Origin: Dryocosmus kuriphilus
Taxonomy: Eukaryota > Arthropoda > Insecta > Hymenoptera > Cynipidae
Reading direction: 5' to 3'
NCBI GenBank assembly: GCA_038277395.1
Contig: CM076193.1
Span: forward strand, 116,447,344 to 116,511,343
Length of the DNA stretch: 64,000 nt
The stretch's first letter is position 1. Every line of letters begins with the position of its first letter. Below are positions 1-13,023 of this stretch, one piece after another. The position numbers and the translations under genes were made by a program. The notes under the pieces were generated by a model. That model had not been told where the DNA came from and did not search any database. It was given only the letters and a program-made list of their open reading frames with translations.

Positions 1-1111
1 TGCATGGATTTATCAAGCCTATTTTTTCCACAATACCCTATTTCCCAATTATTTTTACTTTAATCGGTATCAAAATAAATTCGATTAAATATGAGTAAAT
101 ATCATTCTGTAACATTTCCCTTACTATATTTTTCACATTTATGGCGATATATCTTTTAAAAGAAAGCTCAATATAATATTATCAATACACGTATAACTTC
201 AGAATTAATGGTATATTTCGAAAATAAAATTGATTTTTTTTGTTTCTAATTATAATTACAGAGAATCATATACTTTTTAAATGTCCCAGAGTTTTTACAT
301 CATCGTGTAATAAAATATTCTTTCATTAATTGTACGATTTAAGAGTTTAATTTCCCCACTTTAATTGGATAACAATTGAAGATTATTAAATATTGTCCAA
401 AATTTCAAAACTTAATTACATTAAAAGTGTCGTTATTTGTCAAAAAAATTAAGCTGTAAGCTCGAAAAGGCGTTATATCAATTGAATGTCATCGTGTAAC
501 AGCGATTTATTTAACCAAGAAGTATATCTTAAGATGAGTTTATGCAAAAAATATTGATAAAAAATGTGCTTCCTGCCTGTAAAACACTTTATTGGTAGGT
601 TATTCCTATGTAAAAATATACTTGAAAATAATTTAAAAAATTTTTGTAACCTTTTCATCGTGTAACAAAAAATTTATATTCATTGAGTGAAGCCAGTTGT
701 AAGAAAAAAAAATCGACATTCCCATTATTTCTTAATTTAAAAATAATTTTAAATAACCTTAAGCGTCATTGTTTTTTTAAATTATATTGTAAACAAAAAT
801 ACAAATAAAGCTTAATTTACCTATATAAAGCCTCTAAAAGCAAATATAATTATTATTTCAACAAAAAGAAATATTTTAAATATTGTAAAATTATAATTTG
901 TCATAAATTTGAAAAAATTGAGTTTTTAAATAAGGGCCTACTTCATCTCGTCTATTAGTGTTTTTACACTTATTATGATCAATGTGAATTGATAAAAAAA
1001 GGTTTCATGTTGTTCCGAAATACTTTTAAAAACAAAAATGTTTTTGATTGAATAATTCTAACTTTTTGATTTTCACCCAGACAATAATTTAAATTAGAAA
1101 TATACAATTAC
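1..1111. other. AT-rich sequence without a recognisable gene
   Basis: No open frame with protein-like composition was seen on either strand. The word CATCGTGTAA occurs at 301, 490 and 656, suggesting a weak degenerate repeat with ~170-190 bp spacing. If the hydroxypyruvate isomerase-like gene to the right is intact, this stretch is its third intron and the remaining exons lie outside the window to the left. Confidence 0.5.
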
Positions 1112-1622
1112 TTTTTACAGTTTAGACCCTTCGCATATTCAATGGTAAGGTCAATACTCCTTTCAAAATTGTCTTCTTTTCCAGGAATGGCGGCGAATCC
1201 TAATTCTCCTTTTGCTACGTCCCCTGATTTACAAAAAAAAAAAAAAAAAAATGTATACATTATAATTTTAAGTTATTTTATTCTTTCCGGATTAAAATTG
1301 ATTGGATTGTAATCTTTATTTGCGATAACATTAACTCGTTATAAAAACATTAAAGAATAGATAAGAACATTATTTTCCAGACAAAAATTTAGTTTTTTGT
1401 TTTTCAAAACATGTAATCTTACCTGTAAAAACATTAATTAGGACTTGGTCAATACCAGCATTCGTTTTGGCTTCAACGACCTGCTGAATCGAAAATCCAA
1501 AGGGAAATCCACTTTCAACTGCTTTAAATCCAGCCAGCCTCTCTCGCAAGCTGATATCTTCCGATAATCGTTGGACATTCCAAAAACATGAATGATAAAT
1601 TGCACGCCAATTTTATACTCAT
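1112..1622 (-). pseudogene. HYI: Hydroxypyruvate isomerase-like gene, first two exons, frameshifted
   Basis: The family is a TIM-barrel sugar-phosphate isomerase interconverting hydroxypyruvate and tartronate semialdehyde (HYI in vertebrates, Gip in flies). Exon 1 is 1623-1423 read on the minus strand from ATG at 1622-1620. It starts MSIKLACNLSFMFLECP and continues, one frame over, as GFKAVESGFPFGFSIQQVV and then VLINVFTG. The donor is GTAAGA at 1422. Exon 2 is 1223-1112 (acceptor ..ATCAG) and reads DVAKGELGFAAIPGKEDNF then ERSIDLTIEYAKGLNCK, with a donor GTAATT at 1111. The phase across the 199-bp intron is correct. These blocks follow the family's N-terminal order, including the LIN..GD and A-I-P-G segments. 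A tandem CTGG duplication (forward CCAGCCAGCC, 1530-1539) shifts the frame inside exon 1, so as written no full protein is made. Later exons are not in the window. This is either a pseudogene, a polymorphism or an assembly error. Family assignment is confident; functional status is not. Confidence 0.8.
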
Positions 1623-4600
1623 TTTTATTCTTCTCTGGTAATCAAGGGGCTGGACGATGTATCGAGAAGAATGTTGCGAAGTCTTGAGTGAAAGGAAACA
1701 TAAGTATTTGTTATATAAATCTCATTACGGTAAAGAGTTTCCTTATCTAATTTAATTATTATCAGTTGAGCATGCGCAGACTACATGTTGTTTGAGATTT
1801 GAAATAAAAAACGTTTTGTTTTTGTGGTAAAACGTAAAGGAAAGGAAATTATTTAAGATAATCACAAATGTTTAGTTTCAAACTTCCAAGCCATTATTTT
1901 ATTTTATTTTTTATTTATTTATTAATAATTTATTTTACAAAGTATTAAATGTTATAAATTACTTATAATTGTGCTTTATAATTTCAATACGTTTCATTTT
2001 AAGTGTTTTAAATGTAAACAATATTAAAAAATAAATCATGCAAAATTTTAACAGTTTCAAAGCGCAGTAGCTTAAAAATTTCATAAATTTAAATTCGAAG
2101 CCTAAAAAATTAGACAATCCACAAATATAAATCACTTACAATTTTATTGTTTTTTAACCTAGAAACGATTAAAAATTGAACGTTTTGAATTTCTTGAATT
2201 TTCATTTAGAAGCTCTCAATCTTTAAAAATTTTGACTCCTAAGCATACAAAATGAACATTTTCTTACAGAACATCGTGAAATTTAAAATCTAAAACCTCT
2301 AGAACAACTAAAACAACTTAAAATGCGGTAAACCTTAAACATATTTATATTTATAACTTTCCGCATGGAAACCTAAAAAGTATTGTAAATAAGTGTTATA
2401 AGTATTTATATATGTTAATAAGTGTTATTTATACTTTAAACGTTTAACGTTTAAAAGTTTGTTTAACCTTTAAAAGTTTGTTTAACCTTCTCTATATCGT
2501 CTTAACGTTTAATATAGTACAACTCAATTAAAAATTGAATTTTTAAATATTTTTAAAAGTTTGCTTAACCTTTTTTTTGTCTTTTCTTTTCTGTCTCCTC
2601 TTAACGTTTAAGTTAAACGCTTATTAATTATTAACAACTGAGCTTGAGGCCTCGAAAATGAAACCATTTTAGAACTACGCATTCAAAAATTTATAATTTT
2701 AAATTGGAATCGTAGACATTTTAAAGATGATAAAAACAATTAATACATTTTCCTAGTGAAAAATAATGAGAATTCCATTCTAGAACTGAATTTACTCTCA
2801 TATCTTCACTCTTTAAAATTAAAAATTTTTAAATTATAAATCTTTAAAGTTTAATTTATTCCTCGATTTATTCTAAAAACGTTGAAAATGAAATAATTTC
2901 GAATTGAAACACTTAAAACGAAACAATCAAACCTGTGAAGCGGAAATTATGTAAAGGGTCTATTACTGAATTAGCGCGAAGTTCTTCATAACAGTTAACT
3001 TCTAAATATAAATATTTCAGGGTGACCACTGAAAGTGAAACATTTTCTAGTGATTTTCCGATTAGCGACAATTTTTCCAGGTCATTAAACTTAAAAAATT
3101 CGAAATTTCAAACCTTAAAAATGTTTTCTTTTAAAGTATTAGTTATTGAATAGGTACTAAACTACGAATTAAAGCATTCAAAGCTTCAGAACTCTTCTGA
3201 ATTTAAAGTATGTATTCATTACAAAAAATGTTCAATTTATCAATTTATCAAACGTTTAATAATGCAAAATTAAAAATTAGAGCTCTTTAATGTCTGGGGT
3301 ATTACTTTTCAACTACCATTGGTCATTTATAACTCTGTTAATACCTATAAAAAATTTTTTTCACTACAGTTTCGATAAGGTTTTCCATAAACTTTTGATT
3401 AATCGTAAGCAATTTTTGAAAAAATAAACATCTGATCCTCCAAACTGAAGATCAAAAATAAATGAGACTTTTTGCGAATTTGGGGTTTTTTATCTGAAAA
3501 GAAATCTAGGATTTTTCCATTAAATATCTTCAGGTTAAAGAATGGAAATATACTAAAAAAAAAAAAAAAAAAATACAAAATAGGAACCCTAATACACATA
3601 TATCTCCGAAATTAGAATTGTGAAATTAAAAAATTTTTATAATAGAATCCTCTTGAAGTTGAATTATTTTATTTGAAAGCGTTTAAAATAAATAATTGTC
3701 AAACTATCCCAAATTCAGCAATTTCAATTATGAAAAAAATTTGCTAGTGTAAATAATTATTCCAATTGTATGTAGCTTTCAAAATCGAAAATTGAGCACT
3801 CAGAAATTTTAACAATTCAAAATTAATAAACGAATAATTCAACAATCGAGCTTCCAATTTTAAATACAATTCAATTTTGAACAATTTCATTTATATTTTT
3901 AAGTAATTAAGTAGAAATTGTCCAGTTTGAAACGTTTTCAATTGTTTAGTGTTGCCTAGTTAGAACTCGACGAATTTGAAACTATTTAAAAATTTAAAAT
4001 ACTTTATAAAATTTAAATCTGAAATTTAAAATGTTTAACTATTAAGGTTTTCAATTTAAAACCGTACAATTTTGAATAATTCCAATTTTTAATGCTTCAA
4101 TTTCAAAATCGTTTAATTTTTATTACAGATACTTTTAATTTACAACTCTTCAAATCATGAAAACTGTATTTAAAGATTTTTAATTAAAAAATGAACGATT
4201 AAAAAATAAAACCAAAAACAAAATATTTTTAGAAGTACCTTTTGAATAGCGCATTGTAAACTGAATGATTTAATACTTAAAAATTTGGTGAATTGAACTT
4301 GACAAACTCAAAAGAAATTTAAATCGAGCTCATTAGAAATTGCATAATTTCATGTAAAATCAAGTTAGTGACTTTTGAAGTATTGCAAAACGTTTTCCAC
4401 AACAAACTTTACACACTTTTTCAAAATAAAACATGCGAAATTGTACAATTTTTAGACAGTAGACTACAACATTACACAATTTGAAACTAAATTATTATTT
4501 TATTATTATACCGTAATTATTATAGCGTAAACTCTCTCGGTTCTAGCCTCGTTACATTACCAGGGATTAGGAAAGTATGGTTGTGGAAGGAAAGGAGTGC

Positions 4601-5255
4601 GTATTGGACGGTATAGATTTTAAATCGATCCACCAAAAATGAATAAGCTAAAATTTAATGACAGTAAAAATTTATGATAATGATCTTAAAAAAGCATTAA
4701 AAATTTCACATTTTAAGTTATTCTTATCTGGTCAATAACCATAACATGCCAAACTTATACTTCAAAAAATTTATAACGTTCCCGACTGAGCATTTAAAAA
4801 TTAAGAAACTTAATAACAAATTTTTTCGAATGTAAGCTTTTTAAGCTGTACAATTTCAGTTTCAAGGCCTCAAAAATTAAACTATTTTAGAGTTTCACAC
4901 TTAAAATTATAATTTTCAAGTAGAATTATACAAATTATAAAGACGATAAAAATTATTAATAGGTATCCATATTGTGACAACCAAATTTCACTGTTATTTT
5001 CGCTTTTCAAAATTGATAACTTTAAATTGTGAACCTTCAAAGTTTAATTATATTCTAAAAACTTTGAAAGTTATATGATTTCTAACGGGAAGTCTTCAAA
5101 ATTAATAAATTCAAACTTGAAGCGTTCAAAATTAAAGAATTTCGAACTTCGTTTAAAACTGAAAAATGTTTAAATTTAGGATTTTGAAACGAAGTCGTTA
5201 AGAATGAATAATTTTTAAATTGTGTATCCCACTTCTTAAAATCCAATCATTTTAA
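1623..5255. other. Long AT-rich non-coding stretch
   Basis: There is no convincing coding frame. The DNA from about 1.9 to 5.2 kb consists largely of degenerate words such as AAATTTAAAA, TTGAAACTT and AATTCAAAA, resembling decayed low-complexity or ancient repeat sequence. A partial direct repeat of TTTAAAAGTTTGTTTAACC occurs near 2448-2490. A poly(A)-type run lies near 3555-3573. The HYI-like promoter should lie just right of 1622, but no clear core motif stands out. Confidence 0.4.
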
Positions 5256-5400
5256 TTAGGGTTACCATCCGTCCTGGTTTTCCGGGACACGTCCTCTTTT
5301 TTCTTGGTCTGTCCTGGTGTCTTGGTTTTTTCTTGAAAATGCGCAAAATGCCCTGGTTTTTACGAAACCAATCTTTTTGACAGCAAGTATTTTATTTTTC
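5256..5400. other. Possible transposon-end remnant rich in GTCCTGGTTTT words
   Basis: The stretch beginning GGGTTACCATCCGTCCTGG repeats variants of GTCCTGGTTTT and CCGGGACACGTCCT several times within ~110 bp. This wording resembles ends of some hAT-type elements that I recall from other animals, but no matching second end or target duplication was found here. It could be a solitary degenerate end or an unrelated low-complexity tract. Confidence 0.3.
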
Positions 5401-6030
5401 TACAATCGCAATAATTATATATTTTTGAAGATTTAGCATATTATATAGATTCCGAAAAAAATTGCTTTTAGCGATTTTTACAACACTAAGAATAGCGACT
5501 TTTAAAAATTGATTTCAGAACTAATTCAGACCTAATTAATTACGCATTAATAAATGTGACACATGTTAGTCGCAAAATCGAAATTCTCTATCTTCTTTGA
5601 ATATGCCTCGCTAAATGAAACTGATATATTTTTAAAATTTATATAAATGTTAAAATTAATTTTAGAAATTGTTTATTGGTAATGAATTTTTTTTTTTTTT
5701 GACAAAGTGACACCAGAAAGTGTTAATGAACCGCTAGTAAATATCCCATGTCTAGAAAGTAGGCTTTATTGAATTTCTCAGCTAACCAAATATAAGGGTT
5801 ACGGTATTTTTAAAAGTTATAAGGCTGGTTTTTGGATAAATTATGAAATTTAACATGTCCTAAAATAGAAAACGAACAACTTGTGTTTCATTTTGGGAAA
5901 CGCAGATTTATGCCGCTTGGAGCGTTTGGAGAGCAGTTCGCCTGGTCCGGCGAAAAGAGCGCGGTGAGGGGAGAGAGCTGCATATATGGCAGGCTATTTT
6001 TAGCATTTCCGTTGCTGTCGTCCGCCCACC

Positions 6031-8412
6031 GCACGATGGGGCAAAAAAAGTACCCGTGGACAAATCAATTTTTAGCCTACACTATTCATCCGATTTAAAT
6101 GCTTTTTTTTTAAAAATAAAATGTTTCTAAATTATGAAACGATATGTGTGTGACTAGATTTTTTCTTAAACTGTTTAAAAATTTGTTATTTAACAACAAA
6201 GTTGATATATTTTTTTTTTTTTCACTTTTCACAAGTGTCATTTCTTTTAAGACACTCAGATTGATCATAGAAGGTCTTAAAACAGTGTTAAAACTAGGTG
6301 TATTTTTCCGGTGACTCTTTACTATGATACTTAGCAAAGTGACAACAACTACTCATTATCTAAACAATTGTTATAAACAAATTCAGAGTTTGGCGATTTT
6401 TCAATGAACATGGTCAATCTTTGTTTACGGAATCAAACAGGTATGTCTTTCCGATGACTCTTTATTATGATACTTAGCAAATTGACAAAAATGATTCATT
6501 ATTTAAACAGCTGTTACAAACAATTCACATTGCAACTGTTTTTCAATGTATAGGCTAAACTTTTCTTGCGGAATTAAGTAAAACTTGTCAGCTTCTATTC
6601 ACAGAGTAGCGTAGACAAAATGCATTTGTTTATAACAATTGTTTACAACAATGAATAATTGTTGTCAATTTGCTAAGCATCACAGTAAAGAGTCATTGGA
6701 AAGACATAACTAGTTGATTCTGTAAAAAAAAAATTGAACCTATTCATTGAAAAGTCGCCAAACTGTGAATTTGTTTATAAAAATTGTTTTAAACAATTAC
6801 CAAAAAGCATCTACTCTTAATTAATGGTAATGGAACATTCATTTCTCTCACATTTTATACAAAATTTATTAATTTCAATGAGTTTTTCTTCATTAATTTG
6901 TTTATGACACAATGACAATTTTTTTAAATTATTCTAACCAAATGGAAATTATTCCCATATAGTTGTAACACTGTTTTAACATCTTCTATGATCAACCTGA
7001 ATGTCTTAAAAGACGGCACTTGGGAAAAGTTAAAAAAAAATGTTAACTTTGTTGTTAAGTAACAAATTTTTAAACAATTACAAAAAATCTAATCACACAA
7101 ACCTTTTCAGAATTTAAATGAAAAAATCTGCCCGCTGCGCGGGCACATTCTCTCATCGCGCACTTCGCGCGCCTAAGGCGCGCGTCTGTTGGCACTTGCG
7201 CTTCGCGCTCGATAGATTATTCACATCGTGCTACGCGCTCGGTGTTTATGGATCGTATAAACCTTTAAATGAAAAATTACAAAGGAAATTATTTTACTTC
7301 AGGCTCTATCGCCCTTAAGGAATACATTCTCATCATGACACTCGCGCTTCGCGCTCGATAATTACATTTTTTTTAAACAAATTGTAGATTGGTAAAGTTT
7401 TTTTGTGATTTTCCAAATTTTCACAATACAGGATTTCGATTCTTAAAAGTAAAACGATGAGTCTTATAAATAAATTTTGTAGCTCTTTCCAAGGTGAACA
7501 ATTCTGCTTGTTAATAATTTCACATATCTTGCATAGTTTTGTTGAAAAGTGGTTTTCTTTATATTTCATAACATATTTCACGAATAACTCAAAAACTACG
7601 CGTCTGCTCAAAAAAACTGTTAGAGAGCAAATTCGTAGATCTTTTTGATGTGAACAACTTTCTTTATTATCATTTTTTCGTATCTTGCATAGTTTGGCGG
7701 GAAATTTGAAATTTTTTATTTTTAATAACGTTTTATCGATTAAAACAAACACCGTGCATTTTACCAAAAAATGGTTAAATCAAAATTTGTTGATCTTTTT
7801 GAATTGAACAACTTTGTTCTTTACCATTTTTTTGTATCTTGAATATTTTGACGGGAAACCAGAGTTTTTTCATTTTACTAGCGTTTTCTTGATTAAAATA
7901 AAAACCGTTTATTTTATCAAAAAACGGTTAAGACAAAATTTGTAGATTTTTTTGAGATGAACAATTTTACTTTCTTACATTTTTTTTGTATCTCTCACAG
8001 TCTAGCCGGAAAATGGACTTTTTGATTTTGTGAAAACCGTTTTTTATGGATAAAACCATAACCGCCGGTCAAAAACCGCTGGTTAACGAAATCATCCTTT
8101 CTTTTTGCACTCTGAAGAAGTGTGCCAAAACACAATCCAATCCGATTAGTCATTCGAAAGTTATCGTGGGAACAGACGACGACGACGACGAGACGAAGAC
8201 AGATAGACAGACAGACACAGACGTAAAAACCGTTTTTTCGGATTCAGGGGGACATGAAACGTCGAGATTTCATGAAATCCGCGAAAGTAATTTTTCACAT
8301 AAAACTAATACCTTCTCATTGAGATGAGAATGCAAAAGAAATGTTTAAATCTGATGAATAGTGTAGGATAAAAATTGATTTGTCCACGGGTACTTTTTTT
8401 GCCCCATTGTGC
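6031..8412. mobile_element. Foldback (long inverted repeat) element, interrupted by a Helentron-like insertion
   Basis: The outer inverted ends start with GCAC(A/G)ATGGGGCAAAAAAA at 6031 and, inverted, end at 8412; about 65 bp match closely, including TACCCGTGGACAAATCAAT. The arms continue inward and meet near 6600: the segment with GGTGACTCTTTACTATGATAC at about 6300 pairs with its inverse at about 6680. The right arm breaks at 7120 after TTTAAATG and resumes at 8336, with a ~1.2 kb Helentron-like element between. Without that insert the element is ~1.17 kb, almost wholly palindromic and non-coding. No clear target duplication was found. Confidence 0.75.
7126..8335 (-). mobile_element. Helentron-like non-autonomous element, copy 1
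   Basis: Read on the minus strand the element begins with an ACATTCTCATC-type end and closes with GATGAGAATGT followed by a GCCCGC...GCGGGC hairpin (7130-7144) and AGATTTTT. It contains the GTCGTCGTC-type microsatellite (8173-8200, inverted), the conserved block AACGGTTATGGTTTTATCC, several ~150-bp internal repeats and GAGCGCGAAGCGCGAG palindromes. Short asymmetric inverted ends, a terminal hairpin, internal tandem repeats and insertion in T-rich DNA match the known structure of Helentron-associated elements. No ORF encodes Rep/helicase. It sits inside the right arm of the 6031-8412 foldback and is therefore younger than it. Confidence 0.65.
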
Positions 8413-8749
8413 GCCAGTTCACTGCTCAAGAAAAAGTGTACCTAGCGTGCCTACAGAAGTTAGTATTCATTTCAAAAACATACTAAGAGTCTCACGCGGC
8501 CAGACGCACAGGCAGTTAATTAATAATTCTAGCCCTCAAAGTTCAACAATTTTAAATTTAAAATATGCAGATTTGAATAAAATTTTAATTAAAAATGCAC
8601 ATTTTAAAACTGCTTAATTATTCAACTTTTAAACCATATAGTTTTTGAAAAATTGGACTACATTACGTGTTTCTCGCTTCATTGACAACTAAATTCACTT
8701 CGTCAAGTGCTGAGGCAAAAGCAATGAATCAAATGCATGGGAAATAACC
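8413..8749. other. Spacer between foldback and Helentron-like copy 2
   Basis: About 340 bp with no gene and no repeat that I could match elsewhere in the window. Confidence 0.4.
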
Positions 8750-10060
8750 TTTATTTTTACGACGGTGTCTTTCTGTCTTTGTTGTTGTCGTAGCCTGTGA
8801 ACACGATAACTTTCGAAGGACTTATCGGATTGGATTGCGCTTTGGCACACTTCTTTAAGGCGTAAAAAAAAGAAAGGAAGAGCTCGTTAACCAGCGGTTT
8901 TTGACCAACGGTTCTGGTTTTATCCATCAAAAACGGTTTTTACAAAATCAAAAAATCGATTTTCCGGCTAAACTATGCGAGATACACAAAATACATATAT
9001 AATCAAAATTGTTCATCTAAAAAAAATCTACACATTTTGTCTCAATCGTTTTTTGATAAAATGCACGGTTTTTGTTTTAATCGACAAAACGTTAAAAATA
9101 AAAAACTGTGGTTTCCCGCCAAAATGTTCACGATACAAAAAAATGATGATAATAAACAAAGTTGTTCAACTCAAAAAGATCTACAAATTTTGTTTTAACC
9201 GTTTTTTGGTCAAATGCACGGTTTTGCTTTTAATCGAGAAAACGATATTAAAAAATCAAAAATTCAAATTTCCCGCCAAACTGTGCAAGATACGAAAGAA
9301 ATGACAATAAACAAATTTGTTCATCTTGAAAAGATCTACAAAATTTCTCTATAATTTTTTTGTAAAGTCGCATAGTTTTTGAGTTATTCGTGAAACATGT
9401 TATTAAATATAAAGATATCCACTTTGCAGCAAAATTATGCAAGATATGAGAAAACATGAACAAGCAGAATTTTCCACCTTCGAAAAACCTACAAATTTTA
9501 TTTATAATACTCATTGTTTTACTTTCAGCAGTAGAAAACCTGCATTGTGAAAATTTGGAAAATCACAAAAAAACTTTACTAATCTACAATGGATTTAAAA
9601 AAAAATCAATTGTCGAGCGCGAAACGCGAGTGTCATGATGAGAATGTATTACTTAAGGTCGATAGAGCCTTAAGTAAAATAATTTCTTTTGTAATTTTTA
9701 ATAAAAAATTCAAATTTAATAATACCATTAAAAGCAAGTGTTTTGAAAACTTGCGAAAAGTGTTCTGAAAAGTGGGAGGACCAAAAACACTCGATCGCAA
9801 AGCGCGAGGTTTAAATATATCGGAGCGCGAAGCGCAAAGAACACTAGTTTTCTTTATAATTTTTAATAAAATTCAAATTTAATAATTTTATTAAAAGCAG
9901 GTGTTTTGAAAACTTCAAATCCATGAGTAACGAAAACCGAGCACGAAGCGCGAGGTTCAAAAATATCGGAGCGCGAAGCGCGACGACCATCAGGTCGCGC
10001 GCCCCAAGGCGCGTTCACACTTCGCGCGATGAGAATGTGCCCGCGAAGCGGGCAGATTTT
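8750..10060 (+). mobile_element. Helentron-like element, copy 2 (5' end missing)
   Basis: The copy starts within the microsatellite-proximal block (ACGACGGTGTCTTTCTGTC) and so lacks the ACATTCTCATC end. It then shows three or more ~150-bp repeat units, the CTTAAGG...CCTTAAG region, extra GC-palindrome blocks at 9790-9840 and 9935-10020 separated by a second copy of the TTAATAAAATTCAAATTTAA segment, and the terminal hairpin GCCCGCGAAGCGGGC at 10039-10053. The duplicated 3' blocks make it longer at that end than other copies. Non-coding. Confidence 0.6.
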
Positions 10061-10249
10061 TATTTTTCAAGAAACAGTAAAATCGAAATATCATCGATTT
10101 TTGCGAACATATTACAAAAAAAAAGTTAGTCCAATTCATTTGGTGCCACCGCTTTCCTCTCAGCATTGGACGAAGCAATGGTGGCTAACGATCAGCTGAC
10201 GATGAAGTGAAAATGCCTAATTCGTAATTGATTAATTTGGAATATTTAA

Positions 10250-11438
10250 GGCTGCTGGCCGAGGTGTCAAAAAACTGTAATGTCGCTCAAATCCCCATTG
10301 AATTTCATCTGTTTTCGTATATACTACTTATGTATTTTACACCGACACTTTGCAAAAAGATTTCCTCAACCCGGAAGGAGTTCACGGTTGCATGAGGTGC
10401 GGTTAGTAGACAGTTTTCCGAAAAAAGTAAAAATATCTTTGCTAAAATACGATAATGGAAAAGTGTTGAAATGAGGGCAAGTAGAGAAAGAGTTCCAATG
10501 GTTAGAAGGAGAACGCAATACCAGAGTAGTACTTACAACCTGTAAATGATTATGTTAGAGACTGGAAAGACACTGCAACTGCATTCGCGGCAAGGCAGCA
10601 CTTTTTTCTTTTCAGCGAATTTTCCATTGTGCACAATACAATCATTTTCCATGTGAAAAACATAAAAAAGTACAAAAATAATTGTATGCAATAAGTTGGG
10701 TTATGACAGAATTTGATAGGTGACAGCGCTCGTCGCGCCAACCACAGCTGCCAAAACGCTGTTGGTATTGTCGCACGCGACGGCGGGAATTTTAAATTTG
10801 AAATACAATAGTATGGTCTCCACAAGATAACAATATTACATTGACATTTACACCATACTATTGTATTTCAAATTTGAAATTCCCGCCGTCACGTGCGACA
10901 TTGCCAACAGCATTTTTGCTGCTGTGGTTGGCGCGACGAGCGTTGTCACCTCTGTCACCCATCAAATTCTGTCATGACCACACTTGTTGCACAAAATTAT
11001 TTTTGTACTTTTAATGTTTTTCACATGGAATATGGTTGTATTGTGCACAATGGGAAACTCGCTGGAAAGAAAAGTGCTGCCTTGCCGCGAATGCAGTTGC
11101 AGTGTCTCTCCAGTCCCTAACATAATCATTTACAGATTGTAAGTACTACTCTGGTATTGCTTTCTCCTTCTAACCATTGGAACTCTTTATCTACTTGCCT
11201 TCATTTAAACACTTTTCCATTATCGTATTTTAGCACAGATATTTTTACTTTTTTTCGGAAAACTGTCTACCAACCGCACCTCATACAACCGTGAACCCCT
11301 TCCGGGTTGAGGAAATCTATTTGCAAAGTGTCTGTTTAAAATACATAAGTATAGTATATACGAAAACTGATGGAATTCAATGGGAACTTGAGCGACATCA
11401 CACTTCTAACCTATTTTTCGACACCTCGGCCAACAACC
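10250..11438. mobile_element. 1.19 kb foldback element flanked by TTAA
   Basis: The two arms (10250 to ~10815 and ~10853 to 11438) are inverted copies with only ~40 bp between them. The ends are GG(C/T)TG(C/T)TGGCCGAGGTGTC, and each end is directly flanked by TTAA (10246-10249 and 11439-11442), consistent with a TTAA target duplication. Shared interior blocks include ATTCCCGCCGTC(A)CG and GCAACCGAGGTGCGG-like segments in inverted orientation. No transposase is encoded. TTAA targets are used by piggyBac and some Sola elements, but the GG ends are not the usual piggyBac CCC ends, so I do not assign a superfamily. Confidence 0.75.
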
Positions 11439-11594
11439 TTAAAGCCTTTAAATTTAAATTCTGATTTTTCGAGATTAATTAACATTATTAACAAATGTAT
11501 AAAAACTAATAAGAAGGCACGACAAATATTAAAAAAGTTAATATTTTTAAAAATTTGGAAAATGAGTTTGTGAAAGTAACCAAAAGTGATTTTA

Positions 11595-12944
11595 AAAAAT
11601 CTGCTCACTTCGTTCGCATATTCTCGTCACGCGCTTCACATACGTGGCTCGACTCGTTCGCAAGATTGAGCGCGCCTAGGGAGCGCGATCTGGTGGTCAT
11701 CGCGCTTCGCGCTCCGATATATTTGAAACTCGCGCTTCGCGCTCGGATATTTGTGATCCTCGCACTTCGTGCTCGGTCTTCGTTACTAGGGTCTTAAACT
11801 TTCAAAACACCTACTTTTAATGAAGTTATTAAATTTGAATTTTATTAAAAATTACAAACAGAATTATTTTACTTAAGGCTCTGTCGGCCTTAAGGAATAC
11901 ATTCTCATCACGAAACTCGCGCTCCGCGCTCGACAATTAATTTTTTTTAAAATCCATTGTCGATTAGTAATGTTTTTTTGTGATTTCCAAATTTTCACAA
12001 TGCAGGTTTTCGATTCTTAAAAGTAATTTTACTTCTTAATATTTTTTCGTGTGTTGCATATTTTGACCAGAAAATAGAATTTTTTATTTATAACCACATT
12101 TTTCATGATTAAAACAAAAACTGAGCATCTTATCAAAAAATGGTCAGCAGAAAAATTTTTTATTTTTGAAACGAACAATTTTACTTTTCAAGATTTTTTT
12201 CGTATCTCGCATATTTTGGCCGAAAAGCAGATTTTTTTTATTTTTGATTTTAAAAAGCGCTTCTGACAGATAAAACAAAAAGTGAGCGTCTTATCAAAAA
12301 ATGGTCAACAAAAAATTGTGGATCTGTTCGAGATAAGTAGTTTTGTTTCTTAACATTTTCTTCGTATATCGCATTGTTCGACCTGAAAATGGAATTTTCT
12401 ATTTTTATTAACATTTCTCACGATTAAAACGGAAACTGTGCATTTGATCAAAAAGTGGCCAAATCAAATCTTTAGATTATTTTGAGATGAACAATTTTAC
12501 TTGTTAACATTTTTTCGTATCCTGCATTGTTTGTCTGAAAACCACAGTTTTTTATTTTTAACAACATTTTCTCGATTAAAACAAAAACCACGCATTTTAT
12601 CAGAAAATGGTTTAAAAAAACATTGTAGATTTTTTTGAGATGAACAATTTTACTTTCAATATTTTTTTCGTATCTCGCATAGTTTAGTCGGAGAATGGAT
12701 TTTTTGATTTTGTAAAAACAGTTTTTGATGGATAAAACCGTAAACGTTAGTCAAAAGTTGCTGGTTAACGAACTCATCCTTTATTCTTGGACCCTGAAGA
12801 AGTGTGCCAAAGTGCAATCCAATCTGATGATTCTTTTAAAAGTTATCGCGTTAACAGATGACAACGATAACGACACACACAATCGCAAAATCCGTTTTTT
12901 TTCTCACTCATGGGGTCACGAAACGTGGAGATTTGATGAAAACT

Positions 12945-12977
<33 letters not shown>

Positions 12978-13023
12978 CAAATTTTACATAAATCTAATAC
13001 CTTCTCTGATGATAGTGTAAAAA
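11595..13023 (-). mobile_element. Helentron-like element, copy 3 (most diverged, with poly(G))
   Basis: It starts with AAATCTGCTCACTTCGTTCGCA, a decayed form of the terminal hairpin, followed by GC-palindrome blocks, internal ~150-bp units and the microsatellite block (here ACGATAACGACACACAC). It ends with ATACCTTCTCTGATGATAGTG, a mutated form of the usual end. A 32-base G run (12945-12976) lies where other copies have TTTCGCGGATTTC. The hairpin is no longer palindromic, suggesting that this is an older copy. Confidence 0.6.
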
